A stretch of DNA of 6,793 nt from Actinomycetota bacterium (GTDB lineage: Bacteria > Actinomycetota > Acidimicrobiia > Acidimicrobiales > JAFATL01): contig JAFATL010000078.1 in the NCBI GenBank assembly GCA_019243975.1, forward strand, positions 1-6,793, read 5' to 3'. Position 1 is the stretch's first letter. Each line of letters starts with the position of its first letter. Under the pieces are notes generated by a model. The model made no database searches and was not told the origin of the DNA. It saw only the letters and a program-made list of their open reading frames with translations. Below, in pieces: positions 1 through 5,842 of the stretch. The position numbers and the translations under genes are program-made.

Positions 1-10
1 CCCCCCTCTA

Positions 11-60
11 CGAACTCGCCACACTTGACCGCGTATACGCGGTCAGATCGGGCGAGTTCG
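11..60 (+). repeat. Nested hairpin repeat, copy 1
   Basis: This 50-base element has outer arms CGAACTCGCC (11-20) and GGCGAGTTCG (51-60) around an inner 20-base perfect palindrome, TGACCGCGTATACGCGGTCA (26-45). The inner part can fold as an 8-bp stem with a TATA loop (34-37). The two 5-base joining segments, ACACT (21-25) and GATCG (46-50), do not pair well and would form an internal loop, which gives the element an orientation. The same 50 bases occur inverted at 2397-2446, and the exact match extends to 58 bases (3-60 against 2397-2454). A C5/G5 pair (2-6 and 63-67) could lengthen this copy's stem. It lies 37 bases before the dehydrogenase start. It could be a REP-like element, a terminator for an upstream gene outside the window, or a protein binding site. 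Confidence 0.9.
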
Positions 61-85
61 CTGGGGGACGGGGCCGAGACCGGGC

Positions 86-91
86 AATAAT
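86..91 (+). promoter_or_regulatory. Possible -10 box for a leaderless acyl-CoA dehydrogenase mRNA
   Basis: AATAAT matches the TATAAT consensus at five of six positions and ends six bases before the ATG at 98. A transcript from it would begin at or very near the start codon, and no Shine-Dalgarno sequence is visible upstream of that ATG. Leaderless transcripts are common in actinobacteria. No convincing -35 box is seen, so this is a weak call from position and sequence alone. Confidence 0.35.
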
Positions 92-97
92 GCGCGC

Positions 98-1360
98 ATG
101 GCGACTGAAGACGTGCGCACCGAGTTCAAGGCATGGGCGGAGGAGAACTGGGACCCCGACCTGACGATGGCCGAGTGGTGGAAGCGCATGGCCGACGCGC
201 AGTGGACGGCGCCGCACTGGCCCGAGCCGTACGGCAAAGGCCTGTCGCCCCAGGACGCGGCTGCAGTGCGCGAAGTGCTGGGCGAGATCGGCGCACCCGG
301 GCCGCCCGCTGGTCTGGGTTACATGCTGGCGGGGCCGACGATCATCGCCCACGGGAACGACGAGCAGAAGGCTCGCTATCTGCCCGGCATCCTCAGCGGA
401 CAGGTGGCGTGGTGTCAGCTCTTCAGCGAGCCCGGTGCCGGCTCCGACCTCGCCAGCCTGCAGTGCAAGGCCGTCAAGGACGGCGAGGAGTGGATCGTCA
501 ACGGGCAGAAGGTGTGGACCTCGGGCGGCATGCAGGCCGACCTCGGCATGCTGCTGGCCCGCACCAACCCTGACGCACCTAAGCACAAGGGCATCTCGTA
601 CTTCGCCATCGAGATGGACCAGCCGGGTGTCGAGGTTCGTCCGCTGCGCGAGATGACCGGCCGGGCGCTGTTCAACGAAGTCTTCTTCAGCGACGCTCGC
701 GTCAACGACGACGCGCTCATCGGGGGCCTCAACGAAGGTTGGGGCGGCGCCCTGACGACACTCGCCAACGAGCGCGTCGGCCTCGGTGGCGGGGCCGGCG
801 GTGGCGCGGTGGGCGTTGCGCCCGGACGCAAGGGCGGCAACCTCGACAAGCGCGCCGGCGACGTCGGCGCACGCTCCACGCGCGGTCAGTCGGGCACGGC
901 CGCGGCCATGGGTGCGCGCGGGGCGAAGATGCTGCTGAAGCTGGCCAAGGACATGGGTCGCAACAACGACCCGATCATCCGCCAGAAGCTGGCCGAGCTG
1001 TACTCACTCGACGAGATCAGCCGATTCACCCAGCTGCGGGCCAAGAGCGCCATCGCGGCCGGCGGCCGTCCCGGCCCCGAGGCATCCACCGGCAAGCTCA
1101 CGATCTCCAACATCACCCGCCGCAGCCGCGACCTCGGCCTGCAGATCCTCGGCGCCATGGGCATGCTCACCGGCGCTGATGCGCCGCTCAACGGCATGGT
1201 CCAGGAGATGGCGATCTTCAGCCCGGCCGTGTCGATCTACGGCGGGTCCGACGAGGTGCAGCACAACATCATCGGCGAGCGTGTCCTCGGCTTGCCCAAG
1301 GAGCCCGGCTCCGACAAGGACGTCCCCTTCCGCGACCTCAAGGTCGGCACCCAGCGGTAA
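98..1360 (+). CDS. Acyl-CoA dehydrogenase (FadE-like)
   Basis: A complete 420-residue FAD-dependent acyl-CoA dehydrogenase, expected to introduce the alpha-beta double bond into an acyl-CoA in the cytoplasm. The helical N-terminal domain (about 1-100) is followed by the FAD-contacting segment WCQLFSEPGAGSDLASLQ (105-122) and VNGQKVWTSGG (134-144), then the C-terminal helical domain ending in GGSDEVQHNIIGERVLGLP (382-400). The MCAD-type catalytic Glu site (Y-E-G-T) reads Y-G-G-S here. Glu225 in LANERVG is placed like the base of isovaleryl- and long-chain acyl-CoA dehydrogenases and is the likely catalytic residue. The Gly-rich stretch at 228-275 recalls an actinobacterial subfamily and need not be a defect. 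The ATG at 98 is chosen because the N-terminus aligns with the family and a -10-like box lies just upstream. Substrate chain length cannot be told: fatty acyl or sterol side chain are both possible. Repeat copies lie on both sides of the gene. Confidence 0.93.
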   Translation: MATEDVRTEFKAWAEENWDPDLTMAEWWKRMADAQWTAPHWPEPYGKGLSPQDAAAVREVLGEIGAPGPPAGLGYMLAGPTIIAHGNDEQKARYLPGILSGQVAWCQLFSEPGAGSDLASLQCKAVKDGEEWIVNGQKVWTSGGMQADLGMLLARTNPDAPKHKGISYFAIEMDQPGVEVRPLREMTGRALFNEVFFSDARVNDDALIGGLNEGWGGALTTLANERVGLGGGAGGGAVGVAPGRKGGNLDKRAGDVGARSTRGQSGTAAAMGARGAKMLLKLAKDMGRNNDPIIRQKLAELYSLDEISRFTQLRAKSAIAAGGRPGPEASTGKLTISNITRRSRDLGLQILGAMGMLTGADAPLNGMVQEMAIFSPAVSIYGGSDEVQHNIIGERVLGLPKEPGSDKDVPFRDLKVGTQR

Positions 1361-1366
1361 CGGCTA

Positions 1367-1416
1367 CGAACTCGCCACACTTGACCGCGTAGTCGCGGTC
1401 AGACCGGGCGAGTTCG
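1367..1416 (+). repeat. Nested hairpin repeat, copy 2 (diverged)
   Basis: Same orientation as copy 1 and identical at 47 of 50 positions. The outer arms (1367-1376 and 1407-1416) and the 8-bp inner stem (1382-1389 with 1394-1401) are unchanged. The three differences are two in the apical loop (TATA became TAGT, 1390-1393) and one in the internal loop (GATCG became GACCG, 1404), so none disturbs a paired position. It lies 6 bases after the dehydrogenase stop and 4 bases after the nuclease stop on the other strand, so it could also serve as a bidirectional terminator. There is no clear U-tract on either side. Confidence 0.9.
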
Positions 1417-1420
1417 TGGT

Positions 1421-2341
1421 TTAGGCCGCGACAAGCCCGAGCTTCATGCACAGAGCGGCGATGAACAGCTCGGGTTCGTTGGTCAGCTGCCACCAATTGA
1501 CCCGCAGGATGTCGAACCCGGCTGCGGTCAGGAGCAGCGTGCGGCGCTGATCCGACAGGATCACCGACGTGAACTTGTGGAAGCGCTTGCTGTCGGCTTC
1601 GAGGACGAGCGGCGGCCTCGACCAGTCGAACAGGAAGTCCATTCTCCCAATCGGCGCTGTCGTGCCGCCGACCGTGGCCTGCCGGCGCGGCAAGACAATG
1701 CCGGCCGCGTCGATGACCGACTCCAGCAGATCCTCGAGCTCGCTCTCGGTCGGGACATAGCCCTCGCCCTTCGTCGACAGCAGCTCTCGCATCGCAGCCG
1801 AGCCCCACCGGCCACGCTTGGCGGTCTCGGCGAACATCACTTCCATCGTGCCGAGGGTCGCCAGATCAGCGCTGAGAATGTCATTGAAGACACGAAGCAG
1901 GCGCTCAGGCTCGAGGCGAGGAGCGAGATCGAACAGCGTCCGCTCCGAGGTGGTGGTCGGGATGTTCTGGACAGGAGTGATGTGGTGCTCCGGCAGGTAG
2001 AGCGACTCGTGCAGGCCGGGTCGCTGCCCCTTGCGGCTCTGTTTCCACGGTCGACTCACGTGAATGAGGCCGCCCCGGTGGAAGCCCCGGACGTTGCGGA
2101 TGGCTGCTGCGGTGTAGAGCGACGCGCCCGCGCCCGGCCCCGCCCCGAGCACGCGCGCCATCACGTCCCGCTCCCACGACGGCGGGCAGCCTCTGACGCC
2201 GTACACCTCCCGCAGGACCACCTCCAGCCGACCAGACCGGATCTCGTTGTCGAGCCGCGACACCGGGACTCCGAGACCGAGAACCTGGTCGCGGCTCACC
2301 AGCGCGTACTGCCTCTTTGCCAAGTCGTAGACGCGTTCCAT
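1421..2341 (-). CDS. AbiEi-like winged-helix protein with DUF559/Vsr-like nuclease domain
   Basis: A 306-residue protein of the kind often named type IV toxin-antitoxin AbiEi-family antitoxin domain protein. Residues about 5-50 (VSRDQVLGLGVPVSRLDNEI, then GRLEVVLREVYGV) resemble the N-terminal winged helix of that family, a likely DNA-binding part. The C-terminus (about 195-290) looks like a DUF559/Vsr-fold nuclease domain: ESELED (199-204), GRMDFLF (232-238), PLVLEADSKRFHK (244-256), SDQRR (263-267) and GFDILRVNWWQL (275-286). Asp235, Glu248, Asp250 and Lys252 are candidate PD-(D/E)xK-type residues, so activity looks preserved. The ATG at 2341 is used although no Shine-Dalgarno sequence precedes it. 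No AbiEii-type toxin gene is adjacent, so a classical toxin-antitoxin role is not supported. The gene stands alone between two inverted hairpin repeats, and its true substrate is unknown. Confidence 0.82.
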   Translation of the reverse strand: MERVYDLAKRQYALVSRDQVLGLGVPVSRLDNEIRSGRLEVVLREVYGVRGCPPSWERDVMARVLGAGPGAGASLYTAAAIRNVRGFHRGGLIHVSRPWKQSRKGQRPGLHESLYLPEHHITPVQNIPTTTSERTLFDLAPRLEPERLLRVFNDILSADLATLGTMEVMFAETAKRGRWGSAAMRELLSTKGEGYVPTESELEDLLESVIDAAGIVLPRRQATVGGTTAPIGRMDFLFDWSRPPLVLEADSKRFHKFTSVILSDQRRTLLLTAAGFDILRVNWWQLTNEPELFIAALCMKLGLVAA

Positions 2342-2396
2342 GCCCGTAAAGGGTCCCAGGAGGGTGAGACAAGAACGCGGGCCGCTCCATACGCGA

Positions 2397-2446
2397 CGAA
2401 CTCGCCCGATCTGACCGCGTATACGCGGTCAAGTGTGGCGAGTTCG
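2397..2446 (-). repeat. Nested hairpin repeat, copy 3 (inverted, identical to copy 1)
   Basis: The reverse complement of this segment equals copy 1 over all 50 bases, and the identity continues eight bases further at one end (to 2454, CCCCTCTA on the minus strand). The inner stem is 2412-2419 with 2424-2431 and the loop is TATA (2420-2423). The asymmetric segments CGATC (2407-2411) and AGTGT (2432-2436) confirm the opposite orientation. It lies 55 bases upstream of the nuclease start, so it could carry or affect that gene's promoter, and it is inverted relative to copy 2 across the gene. Confidence 0.9.
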
Positions 2447-2457
2447 TAGAGGGGATG

Positions 2458-2488
2458 GGGCGAAACACCCGTATCGGGTGTTTCGCCC
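2458..2488. terminator. Perfect hairpin terminator after the ABC permease gene
   Basis: GGGCGAAACACCCG (2458-2471) and CGGGTGTTTCGCCC (2475-2488) form a 14-bp perfect stem around a three-base loop. The hairpin starts five bases after the permease stop codon on the minus strand. No U-tract follows on that strand, which is not unusual for actinobacterial terminators. Being symmetric, it could also stop plus-strand transcripts, which would have included the dehydrogenase gene before any insertion at 1364-2449. It is unrelated in sequence to the three 50-base repeats. Confidence 0.75.
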
Positions 2489-2493
2489 TGCCC

Positions 2494-5049
2494 TTACTCG
2501 GTGGCGATGGCGGCGAGGACGTCGAGGCGGCTGGCGCGCCGCGCCGGGCCGATGGCGGCGATGACGCCGATGAAGCCGGCGGCGACGGTGTAGAAGACGA
2601 GCTGGCCGCCGGGGATGCGGAGTTGGGTGATGCCTTGGTCGTGGACGGCGCGGACCATGAGCCAGCCGAAGAACACGCCGATGACGATGCCGAGCAGCGC
2701 ACCGAAGAGGGCGATGATCACCGACTCCCACCGCACGGTCGTGCGCATCTGGCGCCTGGTCATGCCGACGGCGCGCAGCAGGCCCAGCTCACGCGTGCGC
2801 TCGTAGATCGACAGCGCCAGCGTGTTGTAGATGCCGAACACGGCGATGATGATCGACAGCGCCAGCATCACCCGCACGAACCCGAGCAGCGGGTCGATCT
2901 GGCCGCTCTGTGCCTTGGCGAACTCGGTCAGGTCCTGCACCTTCGCCGTCGGGTAGTCGGCGGTGGCGCGGTTCAACGCCGCGCGCGCCGCGCTGGCGGA
3001 CGCACCCGACGCCTTGTTCACGAAGATGGTCTGGTCGAACTGCGGCGTCACGTTCTGCTCGAACACCGGCAGGCCGACGACGTATCGACTGACCAAGTCG
3101 GTCTTGTCGTACGTGGCCACCAGCTTGAGCTGTTGCGCGCCGGTCTGGGCGAAGGTCACCGGGATCATCTGGCCCAGCTTCCAGCCCTTCCCCTCGGCCG
3201 TGCTCCGCTTGACCGCGATCGAGTGCGCGTCGAGGTCGCCCAGGCTGCCGGACCGCAGCTCGATGTCGGCGATCTTGTCGAAGCTCTTGCCGTCGATGCC
3301 GGTGAGGATGGCCCGCCCGCCGTTGACGGTCGCAGGCGAGAACCGCAGCGGCGCCACGTCGGCGACCTCCGGCTGCTCCTTCAGCTTCGACTCGATGGCC
3401 GGGCTCAGCCCGCCGAAGTCGCTTCCGCCCGCCACGACGAAGTCGCCGTGGAACTGCTTCTTGATCGTGTCGTCCAGCGACGCCTTGGCCGACGCCGCGA
3501 AGATGCCGATGAACGCCACCAACCCCACGCCGATCATCAGCGCCGACGCGGTGGCGGCGGTGCGGCGCGGGTTGCGCAGCGCGTTCTCGCGCGCCAGCGA
3601 GCCCGCCATTCCTCGCAACCGCGGCAGCGGCGCGCCGACCACTCGGGTGACCGGCACGGCGATCGTCGGCCCCAGCACGGCGACGGCGATGAACACGAGC
3701 ACGACGCCCGCACCCACCGTCAACACCACGCTGCCCGGGTGGCCGAACAACCCCTCGAGGATGAGGAACACGCCCACCGCCAGCATCGCCAAGCCCACGA
3801 TGAGGCGGCGGCGTAGTCCCGTGGTGGTCTCCATCGACGTGTCGCGCATCATCTGCACCGGCGACACCCCCGTCGCCCGCCGGGCCGGACCCAGCGACGA
3901 CAGCACACTGATCACGACGCCCACGAAGAACGCCGAGATGATCGGCCGGGGCGTGATGATCAGACCCGTCGCCGGCACGCCGAAGCCGATGGCGTTCAAC
4001 AGCGCCTTGAGCCCGACCGACAGCGCGATGCCGGCGACCAGGCCCAGCACGGCCGCGATCACGCCCACCACCACCGACTCGACCAGCACCGACCACATCA
4101 CCTGTCGGCGGGTGGCGCCGATCGCCCGCAACAACGCCACCTCACGGCCGCGTTGCGCCACGAGGATCGAGAAGGTGTTGTGGATGATGAACGACCCCAC
4201 CAGCACCGCGATCAGCGCGAACACGAGCATGAACGTGCTGAAGAAGCTGATGCCCTTCTGGATGTCGTTCTGCTGCTCCTTGGTGATCGCCTTGCCGGTG
4301 AGCACCTCGATGCCCGGCGGCATCACCTTGGCCACGTTGGCCCGCACCTGCGCCTGTGACACGCCGTCCTGGGCGAGCACTGCGATGGCGTCGAACTGAC
4401 CCGGCTGGCCCACGTACTTCTGCGCGGTACGGGTGGTGAACATGGCGAACGACGCACCGAGCGGACTGTCGGCCTTGCCGAACTTGGCGATGCCGGCGAT
4501 GCGGAACGACTGCGTCGGCCCCGAGAACACGAACTTGGTGGTGTCGCCGACCTGGAGCTTGCCCTTCTTGGCCGACCCCTTGTCGATGACGACGTCGTTG
4601 TCGGACTGGGGCGCTGTGCCGTCGACGACGTGGAACGGGTTGAGCGCGGCGGTCTCGTCCCAGTTGGTGCCGAACGTGGGCGCACCCCGCCCCGGGTTGC
4701 CGAGCGCTTTGCCGTCCTTGCCGACGATCTGGGTGTACCCCATGACCCGGCCCTCGGCCACCTTGACGCCTTCGACGCGCGCGACCGTCGGCAACAGCGA
4801 CTCCGCCACCGTGGCCCGCGACTCGAAGCCGCCGCCGGGGCCGTTGCCGCCCGACACCTTGGCTGCGCTGCGCACGTACGCGTCGGTGCCTGCGAACACG
4901 CTGCCGAACAGGTCCTTGAACGACTTCCCGACGGTGTCGGTGAGCACCATCGTCCCGCACATGAACGCCACGCCGAGCAGCACGGCGAGCGACGTGCGCA
5001 CGAGCCGGCCTTTGCGGCCGAGGAGTGAAGCGATCGTCGTCTTGAACAC
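2494..5049 (-). CDS. ABC transporter permease, FtsX/MacB type (two FtsX domains)
   Basis: An 851-residue integral membrane subunit of a type VII (MacB/LolCDE-like) ABC exporter. I count about ten membrane segments, near 18-38, 272-292, 320-345, 368-388, 414-434, 438-462, 502-520, 722-745, 774-800 and 815-835. A large extracytoplasmic MacB_PCD-like domain lies at about 40-265 and another at about 521-718. Each FtsX half has the usual cytoplasmic coupling segment: GREVALLRAIGATRRQV (301-317) and TRELGLLRAVGMTRRQM (752-768). Each ends in a GPARRA motif (387-392, 834-839). This fused double-FtsX form of about 850 residues is common in actinobacteria. GTG at 5049 is chosen as start, eight bases after the ATPase stop, because the protein then begins with the typical FKTTIASLLGRKGRLVRTS helix. 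The frame stays open further upstream, but only as a shadow of the ATPase gene. The substrate cannot be told; lipids, lipoproteins, peptides or drugs are all possible. Confidence 0.92.
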   Translation of the reverse strand: MFKTTIASLLGRKGRLVRTSLAVLLGVAFMCGTMVLTDTVGKSFKDLFGSVFAGTDAYVRSAAKVSGGNGPGGGFESRATVAESLLPTVARVEGVKVAEGRVMGYTQIVGKDGKALGNPGRGAPTFGTNWDETAALNPFHVVDGTAPQSDNDVVIDKGSAKKGKLQVGDTTKFVFSGPTQSFRIAGIAKFGKADSPLGASFAMFTTRTAQKYVGQPGQFDAIAVLAQDGVSQAQVRANVAKVMPPGIEVLTGKAITKEQQNDIQKGISFFSTFMLVFALIAVLVGSFIIHNTFSILVAQRGREVALLRAIGATRRQVMWSVLVESVVVGVIAAVLGLVAGIALSVGLKALLNAIGFGVPATGLIITPRPIISAFFVGVVISVLSSLGPARRATGVSPVQMMRDTSMETTTGLRRRLIVGLAMLAVGVFLILEGLFGHPGSVVLTVGAGVVLVFIAVAVLGPTIAVPVTRVVGAPLPRLRGMAGSLARENALRNPRRTAATASALMIGVGLVAFIGIFAASAKASLDDTIKKQFHGDFVVAGGSDFGGLSPAIESKLKEQPEVADVAPLRFSPATVNGGRAILTGIDGKSFDKIADIELRSGSLGDLDAHSIAVKRSTAEGKGWKLGQMIPVTFAQTGAQQLKLVATYDKTDLVSRYVVGLPVFEQNVTPQFDQTIFVNKASGASASAARAALNRATADYPTAKVQDLTEFAKAQSGQIDPLLGFVRVMLALSIIIAVFGIYNTLALSIYERTRELGLLRAVGMTRRQMRTTVRWESVIIALFGALLGIVIGVFFGWLMVRAVHDQGITQLRIPGGQLVFYTVAAGFIGVIAAIGPARRASRLDVLAAIATE

Positions 5050-5057
5050 GAGCGGCC

Positions 5058-5789
5058 CTAGTCGCCGATCCGCTTCATGCGGTCGAGCAGCTTGCGGGGC
5101 GTCGGCTTGTCGACCGAGTCGACCACCTGACCGTCGTTGAGGAAGACCACGGTGTTGGCGTAGCTGGCCGCCACCGGGTCGTGGCTCACCATCACGATCG
5201 TCTGGCCCAGCTCCTCCACCGCTTCCTTCATGAAGCCGAGGATCTCGGACCCGCCCTTGGAGTCGAGGTTCCCGGTCGGTTCGTCGGCGAACACGATGTC
5301 GGGCTTGCCGGCCAACGCGCGCGCTACGGCGACGCGCTGCTGTTGACCGCCCGACAACTCGCTGGGCCGGTGGTTGAGCCGGTCGCGCAGGCGAACGGTA
5401 TCGATGATCTTGTCGAGCCACGTGCCGTCCATCTCGCCGCCGGCCAACGTGCGGGGCAGCGTGATGTTCTCGATGGCCGTCAGCGTCGGGACCAGGTTGT
5501 AGGCCTGGAACACGAAACCGAGGCGGTCGCGCCGCAGCACGGTCAACGCGTCGTCGTCGAGCTTGGTCAGGTCCTGGTCGCCGACGAACACCTGCCCCGA
5601 GGTCAGCGTGTCGAGCCCCGCCTGGCAGTGCATGAGAGTGGACTTGCCCGAGCCGGACGGTCCCATGATGGCGGTGAAGGCGCCTTGGGCGAACTCGATG
5701 GTGAGCTTGTCGAGGGCGGTCACCGCTGTCTCGCCCCGTCCGTAGACCTTGGTGGCGTCGAGGGCGCGGGCCGCGATTCGTTGAGCCAT
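5058..5789 (-). CDS. ABC transporter ATP-binding protein, MacB/LolD/FtsE type
   Basis: A complete 243-residue cytoplasmic ATPase that powers the permease encoded next to it. Walker A is GPSGSGKST (43-51), the Q-loop glutamine is in FVFQAYN (Q95), the signature is LSGGQQQR (145-152), Walker B is IVFADEPTGNLDS (165-177) and the switch histidine is H203 in VSHDP. The ADEPTGNLDS form and the length are typical of the LolD/MacB/FtsE ATPase group. All catalytic residues are intact. The ATG at 5789 is preferred over the open frame reaching to 5840, because MAQRIAARALDATKVYG is the usual N-terminus and the extra 17 residues resemble nothing in the family. It is the first gene of a two-gene operon; the permease start follows the TAG stop by eight bases. 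Confidence 0.95.
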   Translation of the reverse strand: MAQRIAARALDATKVYGRGETAVTALDKLTIEFAQGAFTAIMGPSGSGKSTLMHCQAGLDTLTSGQVFVGDQDLTKLDDDALTVLRRDRLGFVFQAYNLVPTLTAIENITLPRTLAGGEMDGTWLDKIIDTVRLRDRLNHRPSELSGGQQQRVAVARALAGKPDIVFADEPTGNLDSKGGSEILGFMKEAVEELGQTIVMVSHDPVAASYANTVVFLNDGQVVDSVDKPTPRKLLDRMKRIGD

Positions 5790-5796
5790 GTCGTGC

Positions 5797-5802
5797 AGGT
5801 TA
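5797..5802 (-). promoter_or_regulatory. Possible -10 box for the ABC operon
   Basis: Read on the minus strand, TAACCT fits the TANNNT pattern and ends seven bases before the ATG at 5789. There is no Shine-Dalgarno sequence in that space, so a leaderless transcript beginning at the ATG is plausible, as proposed for the dehydrogenase gene. No good -35 hexamer is visible at the usual distance. Confidence 0.3.
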
Positions 5803-5842
5803 GGAGCAGGAACATGGCAGGTATCCGTCGAATACCGCACAC

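Larger units (their letters stand above)
1364..2449. mobile_element. Candidate cassette: DUF559-type nuclease gene between inverted hairpin repeats
   Basis: The segment begins CTACGAACTC and ends GAGTTCGTAG, an inverted pair given by repeat copies 2 and 3. Its only gene is the 306-residue winged-helix/DUF559 protein on the minus strand. Cutting it out would leave the dehydrogenase stop (1360) close to the perfect hairpin at 2458-2488 and the convergent permease stop (2494), which is the compact layout expected of two convergent genes sharing a terminator. That suggests insertion between a gene and its terminator. I see no clear target-site duplication at the edges and no transposase motif in the protein, so movement is inferred from layout alone. 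The repeats may instead be scattered genome-wide hairpins that happen to enclose this gene. Confidence 0.4.

Noticed and set aside
1421..2341. Calling the nuclease gene an antitoxin of a type IV toxin-antitoxin pair
   Set aside because: Only the N-terminal winged helix resembles AbiEi; no nucleotidyltransferase toxin gene is adjacent, and the C-terminus is a nuclease-like domain.
2358..2367. AGGAGGGTGA, a near-perfect plus-strand Shine-Dalgarno sequence
   Set aside because: No ATG, GTG or TTG follows at a suitable distance with a believable frame; on the strand that is coding here it is the complement and cannot act as a ribosome site.
11..2446. Three repeats considered as a CRISPR array
   Set aside because: Copies are about 1 kb apart, differ in orientation and enclose genes; there are no short regular spacers and no cas genes.
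1577..2449. Plus-strand open frame opposite the nuclease gene, ending in repeat copy 3
   Set aside because: Composition is a typical antisense shadow (Arg, His, Asp, Gln rich). Its last residues are just the translated repeat, which also appears at the end of another shadow frame at copy 1.
2455..3816. Long plus-strand open frame of 453 codons opposite the permease gene
   Set aside because: It is the shadow of a high-GC gene: very rich in Arg, His, Asp and Gly, no recognisable domain, and it runs across the terminator hairpin, whereas the minus strand encodes a clear FtsX permease.
2963..4399. Plus-strand open frame of 478 codons inside the permease gene
   Set aside because: Low-complexity Pro/Thr/Ser/Ala composition with no family resemblance; entirely antisense to well-conserved permease domains.
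5790..5840. ATG at 5840 as start of the ABC ATPase
   Set aside because: The added 17 residues do not resemble the family's N-terminus, and the start would leave almost no space to the divergent small gene. ATG at 5789 fits better.
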